Shown here piece by piece: positions 10,551 through 22,864 of a stretch of 64,000 bases of DNA. The stretch lies in the NCBI GenBank assembly GCA_026184415.1, contig CM047942.1, positions 4,092,001 through 4,156,000 on the forward strand. The letters run 5' to 3'. Made by a program: the position numbers and the translations under genes. Position 1 is the first letter of the stretch; every line of letters starts with the position of its first letter. Below the pieces are notes generated by a model, which ran no database searches, had not been told where the DNA came from, and saw only the letters and a list, made by a program, of their open reading frames with translations. This DNA comes from Trichothecium roseum. Taxonomy: Eukaryota > Ascomycota > Sordariomycetes > Hypocreales.

Positions 10551-13500
10551 ATGAGTCAGCAAATTTTTGTCCGAGGACCCCAACATCCCGCTTGCCGCAG
10601 CAGCAGCATCGCCATCGCGGGCGGCGACGAGGAGCAACAGCACGATCAGCTGCTTTCATTCGAATTCGAAGACGACGACTTTGAGCCAGAGGATAATAGC
10701 GAATCCGACCTTCTACTCCAGGCCCTTTTCTCAGACCAATGCGACTCCTCCATCGTCCTCTCCGATATCCTCGAAGCCTTTGGCGCGATGGCTGAACCTG
10801 CTACCGCCGAGGCCACTTCAGCCAATGCACAGGAAACCTCGACAGGTTAGTGTTTTCATATCGTTTTTCCGAGGCGGTTGCATCTCATGGGACGGGTGGC
10901 TTTGCCGCGGAAGCTTGTCTGCACTCACAATCGCGATGGGCGCTGATTTTTTCTAATCGCGTCGACCCAGCTGCAGGATTTTCTGTCGCTCCCATTGTGG
11001 ATTAAAAACGTCACATTTTCGTTGCAGAAAGCATGGCGGGACGGGTTCGCGCTTATGGATCACTCGGGACACGTGCATGCCTATTTGCTGAACTTGAAAG
11101 TCTAACATGCGGGCAGATCACAGCCAACTTGGCGATTTGTCAAAGCCTGATGCGCCAGGGAGTCCACCCAAACGACAACGTGAGGAGGAAGATGGCGGAG
11201 AAGACGGTCCCGACCCTAAGCGATTGAGAGGCGATTCTCGACCCGAACCACACCACGACACCAGTGTGCCACAAGCGGAAGCCATGCACCAGACAAGCAA
11301 CGACGATGAGACTGCCGCTGCACAGGCCGCTTCCGAAGAGCTTCTCCGGCAGTCGGGGCTACTGGATGAACTGGAGGCCCTGACACAGGCCGCGCACAGC
11401 GCCAATACAAATGGGAATTCCCATGAGACGCAATCGCAAGAAAACCAGCCCCAAAGAGCTGCCGCCGACGAACCTTTCGAATTAGGTGCCATTGATGACT
11501 GGGTGAAGAGTGCCCTCGAAGACTCGAACGGGTATGGCGATCACGATGGTACAAACGGTGGAGCGCATGTTGCCGAAGCCATGATGGAGGACACTCCAGC
11601 TCAGACTGAGTCTGTCCCGGCGCTAAAGGGGACAGCCCACCTGGCGGAGTTGAGCTTCTTGGCCGATCCCAGTAATTATGTCAAAAACACGAGTTTACCA
11701 TCATTAGGAAATCTTGTTAGTCCTGATTGAGTTTCTAGAAACCCCTCCCTGGGGCACCAACGCTAACCAAACCTCGCAGTCAATGTTGATACTAGAGACA
11801 CTCGGCTCAGACGAGGTGCTGGATGAGCCAAAATCAGAATGTCGTCAGCGGTTTGACGGCCTAAGCTGTGCATACGAGGGCATTGCAGCTCTCTACTCCA
11901 ACGCAGATGGCTCCTTTTGTGACTCGTCTAATTTGCTGGATCCTGATGCGTCCAAGATTTTGACCGTAGCAAAGCTCGCCCAGCTAAGCGTCTGGGCTAT
12001 AAAGGGGCAGACGCCACCTGCTCTGGATTCCCACATAGATGCTCTCGTTCAGGAGCTCCCTGACTCTACCACCGTAGCAGTGGATCTTTACGTTGAGATG
12101 CAGACCCAGGGGGTTTTGGACTCATTACTGGCCAAGGAGCCTGAGAATTCATCCATAGAGATTATCGAATCCGCCTTCAACACGTCGCAGGCCGACTCAA
12201 CAGCCTTGATGCAACGAAGGGCTGACGAGCTCAAGGCGTCCGTGGGCGCTGATGATATTGGTGAGTATCAATTATTACGTGACCAGAAACCGCATCTGAC
12301 AATCTACAGCCACTATTACCACGCTGTACTCTGTTAGGCGCTCTCTCCAGCGCTTTGTGCTCTTTTCCCGACGTCACCTTTCCATAATGCCCGACTTAAC
12401 CGAGAGGTTGGGAGTGTATATATCCGAGATTTCAGTCCCCGAGAGTCCTGAGCCAACAGCAGAGAGTATCCTTTTCGGAGAGAGTGATCTAGATTCGTTG
12501 GTCAATAATGTTCTCGCCAACGTCGGGGACGGGGAACCAGTCACCACCGATGTCAAGGTCGAGAGCGTCGAAGTGCCCAGCAGCGCCACGCAGACGACGA
12601 ACCCGCCGGCTCCAGTCAATGGGTTTGCGGCCAACGACTACGAATCTCTGTCCGCTCTAGTAGCAGAGAGCACAGACAACTACGTTCGAACCACACTAAA
12701 TAGCCTAACACCCACACCCTATCAACCGACGGTGCCTCCCAGTACAAGTAAGTTGGTGTTGGCGGGTACCAATCAAAGATTGACATGCTGACAGGAGCAG
12801 CTGAGAGTATGACGGCGCATCTCAACAGCCTACAGCAAAACAACACACAGGCCTCTTACTATGCTTTTGCACAAACACTACAGAGCCAACAGGCCCACTC
12901 GGGGGAGCAAACCGGGGGCGATTTACCTCCTCACCAATCAGTGCCCACGGCGACACTTTATGATCGCGCCCGCCAGGCCGCTCTCTCGAAAAACACCACA
13001 CATGCCAGGAGGGAAGGAGTCACATCAACGAGACGGCCATGGTCTCAAGAGGAAGAGAAAGCATTGATGGCAGGCCTCGACATGGTTAAGGGACCTCATT
13101 GGAGCCAAATTTTGACGCTTTTTGGTATAAACGGTACAATATCTGACGTCCTCAGAGATCGCAGCCAGGTGCAGCTCAAAGACAAGGCTCGCAACCTGAA
13201 GTTGTTTTTTCTGAAGACCAACTCTGAAATGCCTTTCTACCTTCACGCAGTCACCGGAGAGCTAAAAACCCGAGCACCTGGGCAAGCCGCCCGCAAGGAA
13301 GCCGAGGAGCGGGCGCGTATCAACTCAGAGGAGGAGCAGGCAAGAGTTCAGGGGATAATGACGCTGGCAGGCGGCCTGCAGCACCCACCACAAAACCGAG
13401 CGTCGGGCAGCCCGTCGGCTGCTGTCGGTGCGGGTGTAGTAACACCTGCGCAGGCTGCAGCCCAGGCGCAAGCCAACGGGTCGGTGCAGCCGTCAAACCG

Positions 13501-13960
13501 ACCCACGACTGCGCAGCAGATGTTGCACGCAATGCCTCAGCAGCAGCAGACGCGGATGCCACCCCATCTGCCTCGCCTTGAAACGCAGCACACGCCAACG
13601 CAGCAAGTATCACAACCATCTAACGCTCCACGAACTCCTACCATTCAGCTGCCTGCCTCGACTCCCACGATGACGCCGGCGGCTACACCACCCCAGCCAT
13701 CGCCTTTCACACAGCCCCAGAACCACTTCTTCACCCAAAACACCGCTGCGTCCATGGCAATGAGCCACCCTAGCACAGGGATGAAAACGGCCGGGTCTTC
13801 GTACCCCGCGCCAAAGATGGAGGCGAACTCACCTGTCCTGCCGGGCACCGTGCAAGACGAGAACGCTGCCGACGCTGAGATCCTCCGAGGCCTGCAGGCT
13901 GCCATTGCGGAGCACACGGCGGAGCAGGCTGTAAAGGTGGAAGCTTCGGGCGAAGCATGA
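10551..13960 (+). CDS. TBF1: Tbf1/Taz1-type telomere repeat-binding factor (Myb/telobox)
   Basis: Five exons fit: 10551-10845, 11117-11715, 11780-12260, 12310-12747 and 12795-13960, giving 992 aa. Intron 1 is long (271 nt) but has a perfect CTAAC 11 nt before its AG. Residues of about 685-745 are a C-terminal Myb/SANT domain: RRPWSQEEEKAL, then the telobox-like VQLKDKARNLK. That arrangement with an upstream alpha-helical TRF-homology dimerisation region (about 300-480) is the plan of Tbf1, Taz1 and vertebrate TRF proteins, which bind TTAGGG-type repeats at telomeres and some promoters. The N-terminus is acidic, with a basic PPKRQ and PKRLR pair that could be a nuclear signal. The C-terminus is Gln/Pro/Thr-rich. 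In the telobox the usual Trp of DKWRN is Ala. The last intron has three possible acceptors in frame (see findings). Confidence 0.85.
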
Positions 13961-14594
13961 AGCGGGCGGAGCGCAACACAACGAGTTACGTCACACGAAA
14001 TTCCGACGGTTGTGTGTGCTGCAAAGCAAGCAGGTTGCCTGCCCCAGGGAGTTTTCGAGGGCGAACCCGGCATGAAGAGAAGTTTGGCAAAAATCGATTG
14101 GATACGAGGCCTCGTTGGCTCGCGCGAGCGTTGGGAGGCCAGTCGGCTGTTTCTTTCTTCCCGCGTCGGACAAGAATGCAGCAACGTTCACAAGCCAGAA
14201 GCGACCGTTTTTTTTAATAAAAAAAAAGAAAGAAAGAGAAGAACAATATGGACTAGGCTTATTCGACAGCGGACACGTTTTTCTCTGTTTGAAAAGCGAA
14301 AAGCGAAAAAGAAAATAAGAAAATGAGGCTGGAATTTGGTAGGGGCTGGTTGGTTGGTCTATACGTAAAAAAAAGGGTTCAGGAGTAAACTTTTTTTTTC
14401 TTCATCAAAAAAGCAAAGAGATACCATGGGTGTAACAAAACAGGAGCTATGGCGAAACAAAAATAGGGTTATTATTATTTATTATCATTTACATTGTGGT
14501 TACTGTTTTTTTCCCTTTCCATCAAAAAGAAAGGGGAGGAGTTGGGGGGAGAGGTTTTGATTATAGCATGAATAGAGAGAGGAGAGAGACAGAA

Positions 14595-14654
<60 letters not shown>

Positions 14655-15405
14655 AATTGGAACTACTACTTGCTTACTACTACATTGTGTGTTGTCCGTT
14701 TCTATTTGGGTTGCCGTGCACGCGCGTGGGACTTGGTCCCCCCCTCTGCTGTGTCGCCTGTTGTGTTGAGTCACGATGCGTTTTTGTCGGTACGAAGGGT
14801 TCACCGACGTTTCACATACACCCCCCAAGAAAAAGTCGCCCTTCTTTCTAGTTCTGGACTCTGGCATCTATCGGTGTGGATAAAACGAGGCGAGGCGAGG
14901 CGAGGCCATGTGGTTTTTCGTTTCGAGGCGGACGGGATCTACAGGTTGTCGAAGTAGACTATTCATTCAATCCATCGCACAACATAGGACAACCCCCCCC
15001 CCCTACCCCCCTTTCTTTCGCCTCGAGGAGGATTTAGTCCTTTTTTCTCCTCCCTCCTCCCCAAAACCTGCAAGTGAATGTATGCTCGCTTATTAGAGAT
15101 GGGACTTGTTCCATGTTCCATGGCTGTGCGACCGTACGCCGTTACTGTGTGTAAGTAGGGGGGCTATATATATATATGTACTGCTTACCCCCCATCGCCC
15201 CTCCTATAAAGACTTTGGGGACTTTTTTCTTTCTTCGTTAAAAAAAGAACGAGTGAGATTACACAAAAAGATCAAGTTCCTTCTACTCGGGAAACAAAGC
15301 GGGAACCCCCTAGAAAGGCCCTCCCGATATACCGATTCCTTTTTCTTTTGAAAAAAAAAAAAGGAAAAAGAAGAAAGAATATTGTATTCGATAAAATCGG
15401 AAAGG

Positions 15406-15442
<37 letters not shown>

Positions 15443-15570
15443 CTCGCCAAATCAACGAGCAAAAGACGAGCTGAATAAGAAGAAGCATAAAGCAGAAGGA
15501 GAAGGAGAAAGGGGGAGGAGAAGAAGAAAGATAAATATAAAAGAAAGGGAAGGAGGGAAGCAAAAGAACG
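13961..15570. other. Intergenic with simple repeats
   Basis: Holds the 3' side of the Tbf1-type gene and the promoter of the Cys/His-repeat gene. A/T homopolymers occur at 14210-14230 and 14360-14400, a GACA/GA microsatellite at about 14574-14652, a TA run at 15163-15178 and a second GA run near 15405-15440. A TATAAAAG at 15536-15543 lies only 28 nt before the ATG at 15571, too close to serve as a normal TATA box for that start. No coding frame is supported. Confidence 0.6.
14574..14652. repeat. Compound GA / GACA microsatellite
   Basis: Alternating (GA)n, then about five GACA units, then a long (GA)n run. Low-complexity frames on both strands here come only from this repeat. Confidence 0.9.
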
Positions 15571-17540
15571 ATGAGTTTCAGGAATAATATACCCCCCTTC
15601 ATGATGCCGCCCCCCTTTCCGGACATGTTCCCGCCCCGGCACGGGCGGCAACGACGACAACGACGACGAGAAGGGAGGGACAGGTCGCCCGACTCGGACC
15701 GGGGCAGAGCGGAGGGCACAAAGTGCGGCGTGCGCGGCTCGACGCTGTGCGAGAACCCGACGACGAGCATCCGCGTCGACGGGCGGATGGTCAGGGCGCG
15801 GCACTGCCGGTACCACCAGTGCGTCGTCGGCGAGGGCGGGATACCGTGCCGGGAGGCCAAGGCTCCGGGGGCCGCGGCCTGCGCGGACCGTGAGTTGTTT
15901 CCATTTTCTTCTTCCTCCCCTCCTCCTCCCTATTGTTGCCGTGGCAAGGATAACAATACTAATCATGACGGAATGCCCGTTGGCTGGAAACCCCGCAGAT
16001 ATAACATGCAAGGCCATGATCAGGGGATCCAGGTGCGCGCACAACGTCAGGGACGACGACCCTCGGCGGTGGAAATACTGCTCCCAACTCCGTACGTTTT
16101 TACTTTCATACCTTTTTTTGTTTGTCTTTCTTTTCTCCCCTCTCCCGCCTCCTCCCTCCATAAGCCCGGCGCGGCGGGATTAGATGTAGCTGACTCGGTG
16201 ACCTCCTCGGTTCTTCGCCCCCTCCCCCAGACCTCTGCCTCACCGAAGGGTGCGAGTCCCAGCGCGAAGAAGGTCCCGGAGGCGAGGACCTCCGCTTCTG
16301 CGGCGTGCACCGGTGCCACCGGCGCGGCTGCGCGCAGGCGCACGTCCCCCGCCTGGCCAACTGCTACCAGCACACGTGCTCGCGGCGGCACTGCACCGAG
16401 GGCGTCGACGGCAGCGGGGCCGTCGGCGCCGGAGCGTGGCCGGACTCGCCCGCGGGGGAGGGCTTCTGCGGGCGGCACCGGCCCTGCCAGCTCGCGGGCT
16501 GCGACCGGCCGGGGTACACCCGTCCGAGCGGGTCGGCGTCGCCGTACTGCGGGTCGCACCACTGCGAGGCCGAGGGGTGCGACGGGAGAAGGATGATGGG
16601 GTTCGCGGGGGCGACGGTGTGCGCCGAGCACGGGTGCGGGGCCGAAGGGTGCGGGCAGCGGAGCACGGGGGCCAGCCGGTGGTGCGAGAGGCACAAGTGC
16701 AGAAACGTGGGGTGCACCGAGAGGGGGGGCAGGAACTCGAGGTGGTGCTCCCGGTGCGGTCGTGACCTCCGGGGTGGCAGACGCGGCGGCGGCGGTGGTG
16801 GCGGCGGTGGTAGTAGCGACTCTTCGGACACCTCTGCCGGTGATGATGACGGCCAACCTGGTGTGTGGTGGTGGGGGAGGAGGAGGAGGGGGTACAGTAA
16901 TGATAGGGGTGGTTCCGGACGAGGTAAAGTATTCTTCCGCTGCTGTTGCACGCTCTTCAAGAAGCAAGTATTCAGATACGACAAAGAATCACGGGCAATC
17001 ATGGGCCCCGGGAAAAGAGTCCCCCTTTTGCTAACCAGGAGATCAACAGACCGAAGCCCTAGATATGGGTCCTGCATCCGGCAAGACTGCCAAGGGAGAC
17101 AATCGCGAGGGTCGGACTACTGTGACGGCCACAGGTGCATCCAGGGCGACTGCGTGAGAGCCCGACGCGGGGGCGAGAACGGCTTCGGGCCCTCCCGCTA
17201 CTGTGAGCGGCACGGCTGCAGTCACCCTCAGTGCCCGCGGCCGGCCGGCCGCAACGGCGAAGCCATCTACTGCGACCTCCACACCGGGTGGGACGCCGGC
17301 CGGCCGGCGAGAAGGAGAGGCGGGGGTTACTACTCGAGTAGTGGAGATGACTATGACAACGACAGCGACGACGGGTTCAGGGGCGGTATGGACGCGGGTT
17401 TCTGGGCCCACGGGTGGGGGGAGCCGCCTCCTGAGAGAGACCGGAGGGAGGTTATGCGGCCGTTTGAAGATATGCTGAGGGGAGGCAGAAGGAGAGATCC
17501 CTCGAGGGATCGGGCGCCTGGGTTTCAATTTGGCTTCTAG
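15571..17540 (+). CDS. Tandem Cys/His-repeat protein of unknown function
   Basis: Four exons, 15571-15889, 15999-16091, 16231-16923 and 17050-17540, code for 531 aa. All junctions are GT-AG and keep frame; intron 3 is 126 nt with CTAAC 15 nt before the AG. After an Arg-rich N-terminus come about ten units of the form C-x3/4-C-x(8-20)-[Y/W/F]C-x2-H-x-C, where the last Cys starts the next unit (for example YCGSHHCEAEGC, WCERHKCRNVGC, YCERHGCSHPQC). Spacing and aromatic placement suggest each unit is a small CCCH zinc-binding finger. A Gly/Arg-rich linker near residues 335-390 divides the array, and the acidic then Arg-rich tail follows. No signal peptide or enzyme domain is visible. I do not recognise the family. 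Nucleic-acid or protein binding is a guess. Codon use is very GC-rich, which creates long antisense shadow frames. Confidence 0.82.
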
Positions 17541-17958
17541 GGAGTGTTCTTTTGCGCTTTGGTTGATATCAACTGTATCCTGCAATCTCAAGGTAGAATC
17601 TTTCCGGCCGAGATATATATGATTTTGAACTTGGGAAAGTCGAGTCTCCATATGCGAAATAGGTGAGGCCGTATATTTTCCCTATTGTGAACCCAGATCG
17701 ATCGCAAGGTTGCATTTGCAGAGGCAGAGAGCTCTGCACCCGATATACGAAAGAGCATCGACTAAACCGAGAGACCTGTAAACTGTGTCACAAAGAAAAA
17801 AAAGTGAACGAAATACCGACAATAATACTGGGCGCACGTAGATGATCGTAATTCGGCTGTTTCCAAGGCGCCTTTTGAAAAAAAGAACAAAAAAAGAACA
17901 AAAACTCCCATTATCAATTTCCCATTAGTATACCCTTTTCCTTTTTCGATTTCCCTTC
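17541..17958. other. Short convergent intergenic spacer
   Basis: Lies between the 3' ends of the Cys/His-repeat gene and the Fcf2 gene. A/T-rich stretches near 17875-17910 could act in 3'-end formation for either gene. No gene seen. Confidence 0.6.
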
Positions 17959-18672
17959 TCATCTCTTGTATCTTCGTTTCGTCATGTCCGCGTACCACGC
18001 CTTCCCCCCGCTCTGCTTCGCGACCTGGATATCCGAGTACTTCCTCTTCAGGTACCCGAGGGTGTCGCCCGACTCCAGCACGCCGTTGAGCACCGACTTG
18101 CCGGCCTGGCCCCTCCGACTGGTCCTCGACGGGTCCGCCCTCCCGCCGTCGCGCAGCACGCCCTGGTGCGCGTACGTCGGCAGCCCGCGCTTCGCGTGGC
18201 CCTGCTTGTAGTGCTGCTTCCCCGCCGCCAGCGCGCCCCTCAGCGCGATGAGCTGCGCCTCGTTCTTGAGCTCCGCCGTCGCCTCGGCCCTAGGCATGTG
18301 GAACCAGTCCGCTCCGGCCGTGTCCTTTTTCTGTAAACATTTTAAACCCCGTTTCGCCGGTCGAACTGTTAGCCGCTGATTTTGTGTTATGCGCAAGGGG
18401 CACGAGGTGGCATTGGGCGCGATGCGACGAACCTTTACGACCTTGGGCCGCGCGTCGCGGACGGACAGCTTCTCGCGTGGCTCCGTCATGCGAGAGGGCG
18501 TCGACGTTTGCGCGCTGGCGCCGCCGGCGGCACCGTCTTTGAGGGGTGGGACGTAGCTGCCTGCCGCTGCTGCAGCAGTTCCGTCCGGCCGGGAGTCCCC
18601 TTGCTTGGATGGGAGGCGAGCCTCGGCCTCTCTCAGGAGGCGGTCGATGTCGCCATCTGTTAAACTCGTCAT
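17959..18672 (-). CDS. FCF2: Fcf2 pre-rRNA processing protein
   Basis: Two exons on the minus strand, 18433-18672 and 17959-18330, give 203 aa. The intron (18331-18432, 102 nt) is a multiple of three without a stop, so the unspliced frame stays open. The second exon begins with the hallmark Fcf2 core: a Lys-Lys-Asp start, then DTAGADWFHMP and a helical ELKNEAQLIALR segment. The end is very basic (KAWYADMTKRRYKR). Fcf2 proteins act in the nucleolus in early cleavages of the 35S pre-rRNA and in 40S subunit formation. The N-terminal third is low-complexity. Length agrees with the yeast protein (about 217 aa). The frame further upstream (to 18924) is not part of the gene: the ATG at 18672 begins a plausible MTSLTDGDIDRLLREAE helix. 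Confidence 0.9.
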   Translation of the reverse strand: MTSLTDGDIDRLLREAEARLPSKQGDSRPDGTAAAAAGSYVPPLKDGAAGGASAQTSTPSRMTEPREKLSVRDARPKVVKVRRIAPNATSCPLRITQNQRLTVRPAKRGLKCLQKKDTAGADWFHMPRAEATAELKNEAQLIALRGALAAGKQHYKQGHAKRGLPTYAHQGVLRDGGRADPSRTSRRGQAGKSVLNGVLESGDTLGYLKRKYSDIQVAKQSGGKAWYADMTKRRYKR

Positions 18673-19853
18673 GGTTTCTGAATGTGTGTGTGAGTGTGTG
18701 TGTGTGGCCTCCTCTAGTAACAGTACACCAAAGTGGGCTGTCGACCCGAACCTGTGAAAATTACAGCCTTCGTCCAATAATTTAGGCGGTGTTGGCCGGC
18801 AGAAACCGGAATTGCTTCCGCGAATTCCGACGTCATTTGTTCCCTCTGGTTTTTTGAATAGGCTGCGCGCATCAAGGAATAATCCATACACTCCGTTTGG
18901 AGTCCCATGGGGGGGAAAATACATCCAGCCTCGTTGTAGAGAAACTCACGCTTCAATTGACAGAGGATAGAAGAAGATTGGGCTATTAAACTTATCATTA
19001 ATACTCTTATAAAATATGAATAACTCTATTCTATGTAGAGCCCTGCAGCCCAGGCTCTTGATCCTGATAGCACGCGTGTAACGAAAGCCGGAGCTTCATG
19101 TCACTTGTCGAATCGCAACTCTCTAGCTAAGCTTGTAATTTGAAATAAACCTCCTATTCACGAAGCAAAGGGGAAAACCCAAAGGAACGATATTTATTAC
19201 ACTCCCATTTGGATCGCCCTTCTCTTCGGCTTTCTTTGGGTACTTGTCGGTCAGTTGTTAGAGTGTCCTATCGGGTAGGTAGTAGCCGAGTCTCGTAGCG
19301 CCAACAACAGCGCACTCAAGTATAAGAGCTGTTGAGGGCTAAGCAATGTTTTCCACCTCGTCAATACTTGTGGCCTACGGCGGAGTAAAGCTGAGATACA
19401 AAGAGTAGAGAGCATACTCGACACGTACAATAACTGCTATTTTCGCCAATATACAAAGAAGCATCATGTCTATGATTCAGATACATAGGAAAATCGACTA
19501 TTATACACCCATCAGTCTAGGGGACGCACCCAGTCCACCCCATGATAGTCACACAGGCAAACAAGAGTCGCTGTGCCTCCCCGTAGGCTTCGTACCCCGG
19601 AGGGTATTTGTCCTCGAAGCAACCGGAGCGGGATACTCCAGCCGCCGTCATATTTTATACTCTAATATTTTTTGGATTACCAAGGGCCAAAAGCTTGGCA
19701 ACCCCCGGCGTCCTGGCCACATACCAAACAGTAGAAAACGCCCCGTACCAAGGCCCAGCGCTTGGGCAGCGGCCAGACCATTCCTCCATTTTTCTCTATC
19801 CCTTTAGTATCTCACTTGTCTTTTTTTTCTCTGTCAAGGGAACCAAACAAAAT
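18673..19853. other. Intergenic: Fcf2 promoter and phosphate-carrier 3' side
   Basis: No gene is supported. A GT microsatellite-like run lies around 18683-18705, directly upstream of the Fcf2 start. The remainder is moderately AT-rich without recognisable coding sequence. Confidence 0.55.
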
Positions 19854-21109
19854 TTATTTGGCAATCTCAACACCACCGGTAGCACCCAGAGCCTTCTTCA
19901 GGTCGCCGTAGATGGCGAACTGACCAGCGGTGAGAGTACCGACCATGAAGAGACGGGCACCGATACCACCGTAGGAGCCGCGGAGGCCGAGCTCCTTGCC
20001 GATCTTGAAGAGACGGGACATGGTACCCTCACCAGGAGCACCCTTGGTCTTGTTGATCTTGGACAGCATGGTGTCGGCGGGCTGGGAGACGATGGCGGCG
20101 GCGAAACCGGCAACGAGACCGGCGCCAAGGTTGGCGGTGGTCTGCATACCAGCAGACATTTTCTCCTTGGGGTACGAGCGGAAGATGGCCTCGGCAGCCT
20201 TCTCGTACACGACGAACTTGGCCATGGTGTAGGGGATCCTTGAGGGCCTTTGTTAGCAATCATGTCGCATATGCCTCAGCACGCCGAGAGTCAAAAACTT
20301 ACTGCTTGAAGAGAATGGGACCGAAACCGGCGTAGAAGGCACCGACACCCTCGTTCTTCAGCATCTTGCCGAAGCCGGACATGAGACCGGAGGCATAGGT
20401 AGGCTCAGAGACGAGACGGATACGGGTGGCCTCGAGGGGGCACAGAGCAATGTCGGCGAAGAACTCGGCGGCGGCGGACGAGGCGAGGTAGACGGCAGTG
20501 CGGTTGTTGGAGGCAGTCTCGTAACCGAGCTGGTTGATGCACTGCTGCTTGAACAGCTCGTAACCACCGAACTTGAAGGCGCCCTGGAGGAAGTAACCGG
20601 CGAAGGTAGGGCCGATACCAGTGAGAAGAGCACCGGCACCCTCGTTCTGGATGACCTGACGGAAACCACCGATCATACCACGGTTGTAGGTGGCGGGGTC
20701 GAGCTGGATACGGGTCTTGACGCTGTTGATGACATGTTAGCTATCGAATTCGAATTGATATTCGTGCGAATGATGTTGTTCGTTTATCCGCATCTTGTTC
20801 CGAAAAAGCATAGCGACGATCGACCGCCTCGCAGAGATCGGCATCGACATCGATCTTTTTTCTTTTCTTTTCGAACATCGTCTGCTCCTCGACCGCAAAG
20901 GACGATTTGCGATGGAGAAAAAGAACCCAGGAAAAAAAAAGAAAAACGTACACATCGACGGGGGTGAGACCACCGTGGGTGACGGAGCAGCAGACGGCAC
21001 CGGCAAGGGCGAAACGAGAGTACAGAGCAAAGCCCTGGAGCTTCTGAGGCTCATTGGCCTTGATGGTCTCGACGACGCCGTCGAGCTTCTTGGAACCGGT
21101 GGAAGTCAT
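19854..21109 (-). CDS. MIR1: Mitochondrial phosphate carrier
   Basis: Three exons, 20952-21109, 20303-20722 and 19854-20238, code for 320 aa. The joins give TPVDVVKTRIQLD across intron 1 (229 nt) and FKQIPYTMAKF across intron 2 (64 nt), as in known carriers. All three mitochondrial-carrier signatures PxDxxK/R are present: TPVDVVKTR, CPLEATRIR and QPADTMLSK. The protein imports phosphate with protons through the inner mitochondrial membrane for ATP synthesis. GGxxTPVDVVKTRIQ and the GIGPTFAGYFLQGAFKFGGYE block point to the Mir1/SLC25A3 type rather than ADP/ATP carriers. Codons are strongly biased to C- and G-ending optimal forms, consistent with high expression. The 5' side (about 20870-21000) has pyrimidine-rich sequence inside intron 1. 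Confidence 0.96.
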
Positions 21110-22864
21110 CTTGAACAGGTGTTGATGAGTAGTCTACTTGGGAAAAAGATAGGACTGAGTGGAGAGGTCTGGGGAAAGAGAGTGCAAGACGGGAGAAAAG
21201 CTGAGCGCTCAAGTGAGGTAAAGGGTATATCTCTGAGGGAGGGAGGGGGGTGGAGGACTTGGAGAGGTCAAGTGGATGAGAAGGAAAAAATTATGCCGGA
21301 TCGTCTGGGTTAGCAATGAGGTCTTTTTTTTCGGGGGTTATGGTCGGTAGGCACTCCGTAGTAGCAGAGGACAAGAGGACGCTTGGCCTGTTCGGTAGCG
21401 CTTGGGTGCTAAACCCGGCCGCCGTCTCCAATGCAAAAGCTCCAATGCAAGTCGCTAATCGCCCTTTGTTTGGCCCCAGTGGGAAGAGAAGAAAAAAATT
21501 ATTCGGGCCCTGGTTCACCTCGGGAACAGTCGGAGAGACACACGCACCTAGGCACCCTGCTTACACCTCGAAAGTACCTCGCCAAACAAACAATGGTGAG
21601 ACGCTACATCCGACATTGACTTTTTGGATCCGGGGTCGCCTTGATTGCTTCTATTACCACACTTGACTAAAATTCCATGGTAGAGTTCACCCGTTCCTGA
21701 ATCAGTTCCCGGAATGGCTTCAACGGTTTCCTCATGATCGAAGAAGATTCTACAGCAAAAATCGTAGTAGCAGTAGTGTTTTTTTTCTTCGGTAAAGCCG
21801 CATTTTCTAAAGGCGAAAAAAAGTCAGGGCCATACTAAGACCGACACAATCCCGATACGGTACCCCACCATTCAACTGCCAGCCTTTATCAACGTGTTCA
21901 TCTCCCTTGATCCGCGCGATTCTCCTTTTCAGCTCATCTCTCTCACCGAAAGACCACACACGCGGTGCACCTTTCAAAATGACGGCATCGTGGAATCCTC
22001 ACCGAGTCAAGTGATATTCGAGAAAGGTACGGGGCGGCAAATGTGTACAGGAGCCGGCCGGTACGGAAGAATATGCAAACAATAGGGAGCCGCACGCACC
22101 AAAAGGCTAAGAAAATCGGCTCTTTTCTGAATGGCTAGATCGGATTCCAAGAGCCGTGATTGGTCTTGGACCAAAGATACGGTGATAGCCGCCTCGGCTT
22201 CCTATGTCCGCTTTCCAACGACACGCCCTACTATGTAGTTAGTCCTCTGTAGGATTTTCTTAGAAAAGTCCTACGTAAGAAATGCTCCCTTTCGTAAACC
22301 CGTCGTCTCGTCTAAGACAACTCCCGTTTGTTGATGATGGAACCGTTGGCAAACCCCATCTCCTGCCCTCCGCGTTGGCTCGGAGATTTTATGTATCCCG
22401 AGGGTCCACCACGACTGTCCGGTGCGGAAGAAGCCTCATGGCCACCATACTTGGGTTTACGATGGAATCGCCTATGTTATAGTACGCTCAATCATTCATG
22501 TGGCTCTACGCGCTCTTCGGTGGCAGCACGTAAAAATATTCTTCAAAACAGTATTGTCAACGCGCCTAGTTAGAGACTTAGCTACGCTTGACTCACATCT
22601 TTCCATCGACAAACAATCACTCGCCATGACTTCCTAGTACCGAGAAGTCTTGAGACGAGAAGCTTCAACAGCATCAACATATGGTATTATATGGCATAAG
22701 TACCATTACCGTGGAAGTAAAAAAAGAAAGCGGAGGGGGGCCGCTGCATTGGCCATGGCAGGTGGTTAAGCTCATCCTATCGCCGCCCAAAGTATTCATC
22801 CTGCCTGGAGTAGCCGTAATTAGACGCCTACGATAGCCAGAAGATTCTGGCTGCTGGGAGCCGT
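21110..22864. other. Intergenic, no gene seen
   Basis: About 1.75 kb with many stops in all frames. Carries one TACTCCGTA-like motif at about 21352. The first ~250 bp should hold the phosphate-carrier promoter. The rest is AT-richer than flanking genes and could include decayed sequence, but I cannot identify an element. Confidence 0.5.

Noticed and set aside
16047..16967. 306-codon antisense frame opposite the Cys/His-repeat gene
   Set aside because: Pro/Ala/Thr-rich shadow produced by the GC-rich Cys/His codons; no domain and no splice logic.
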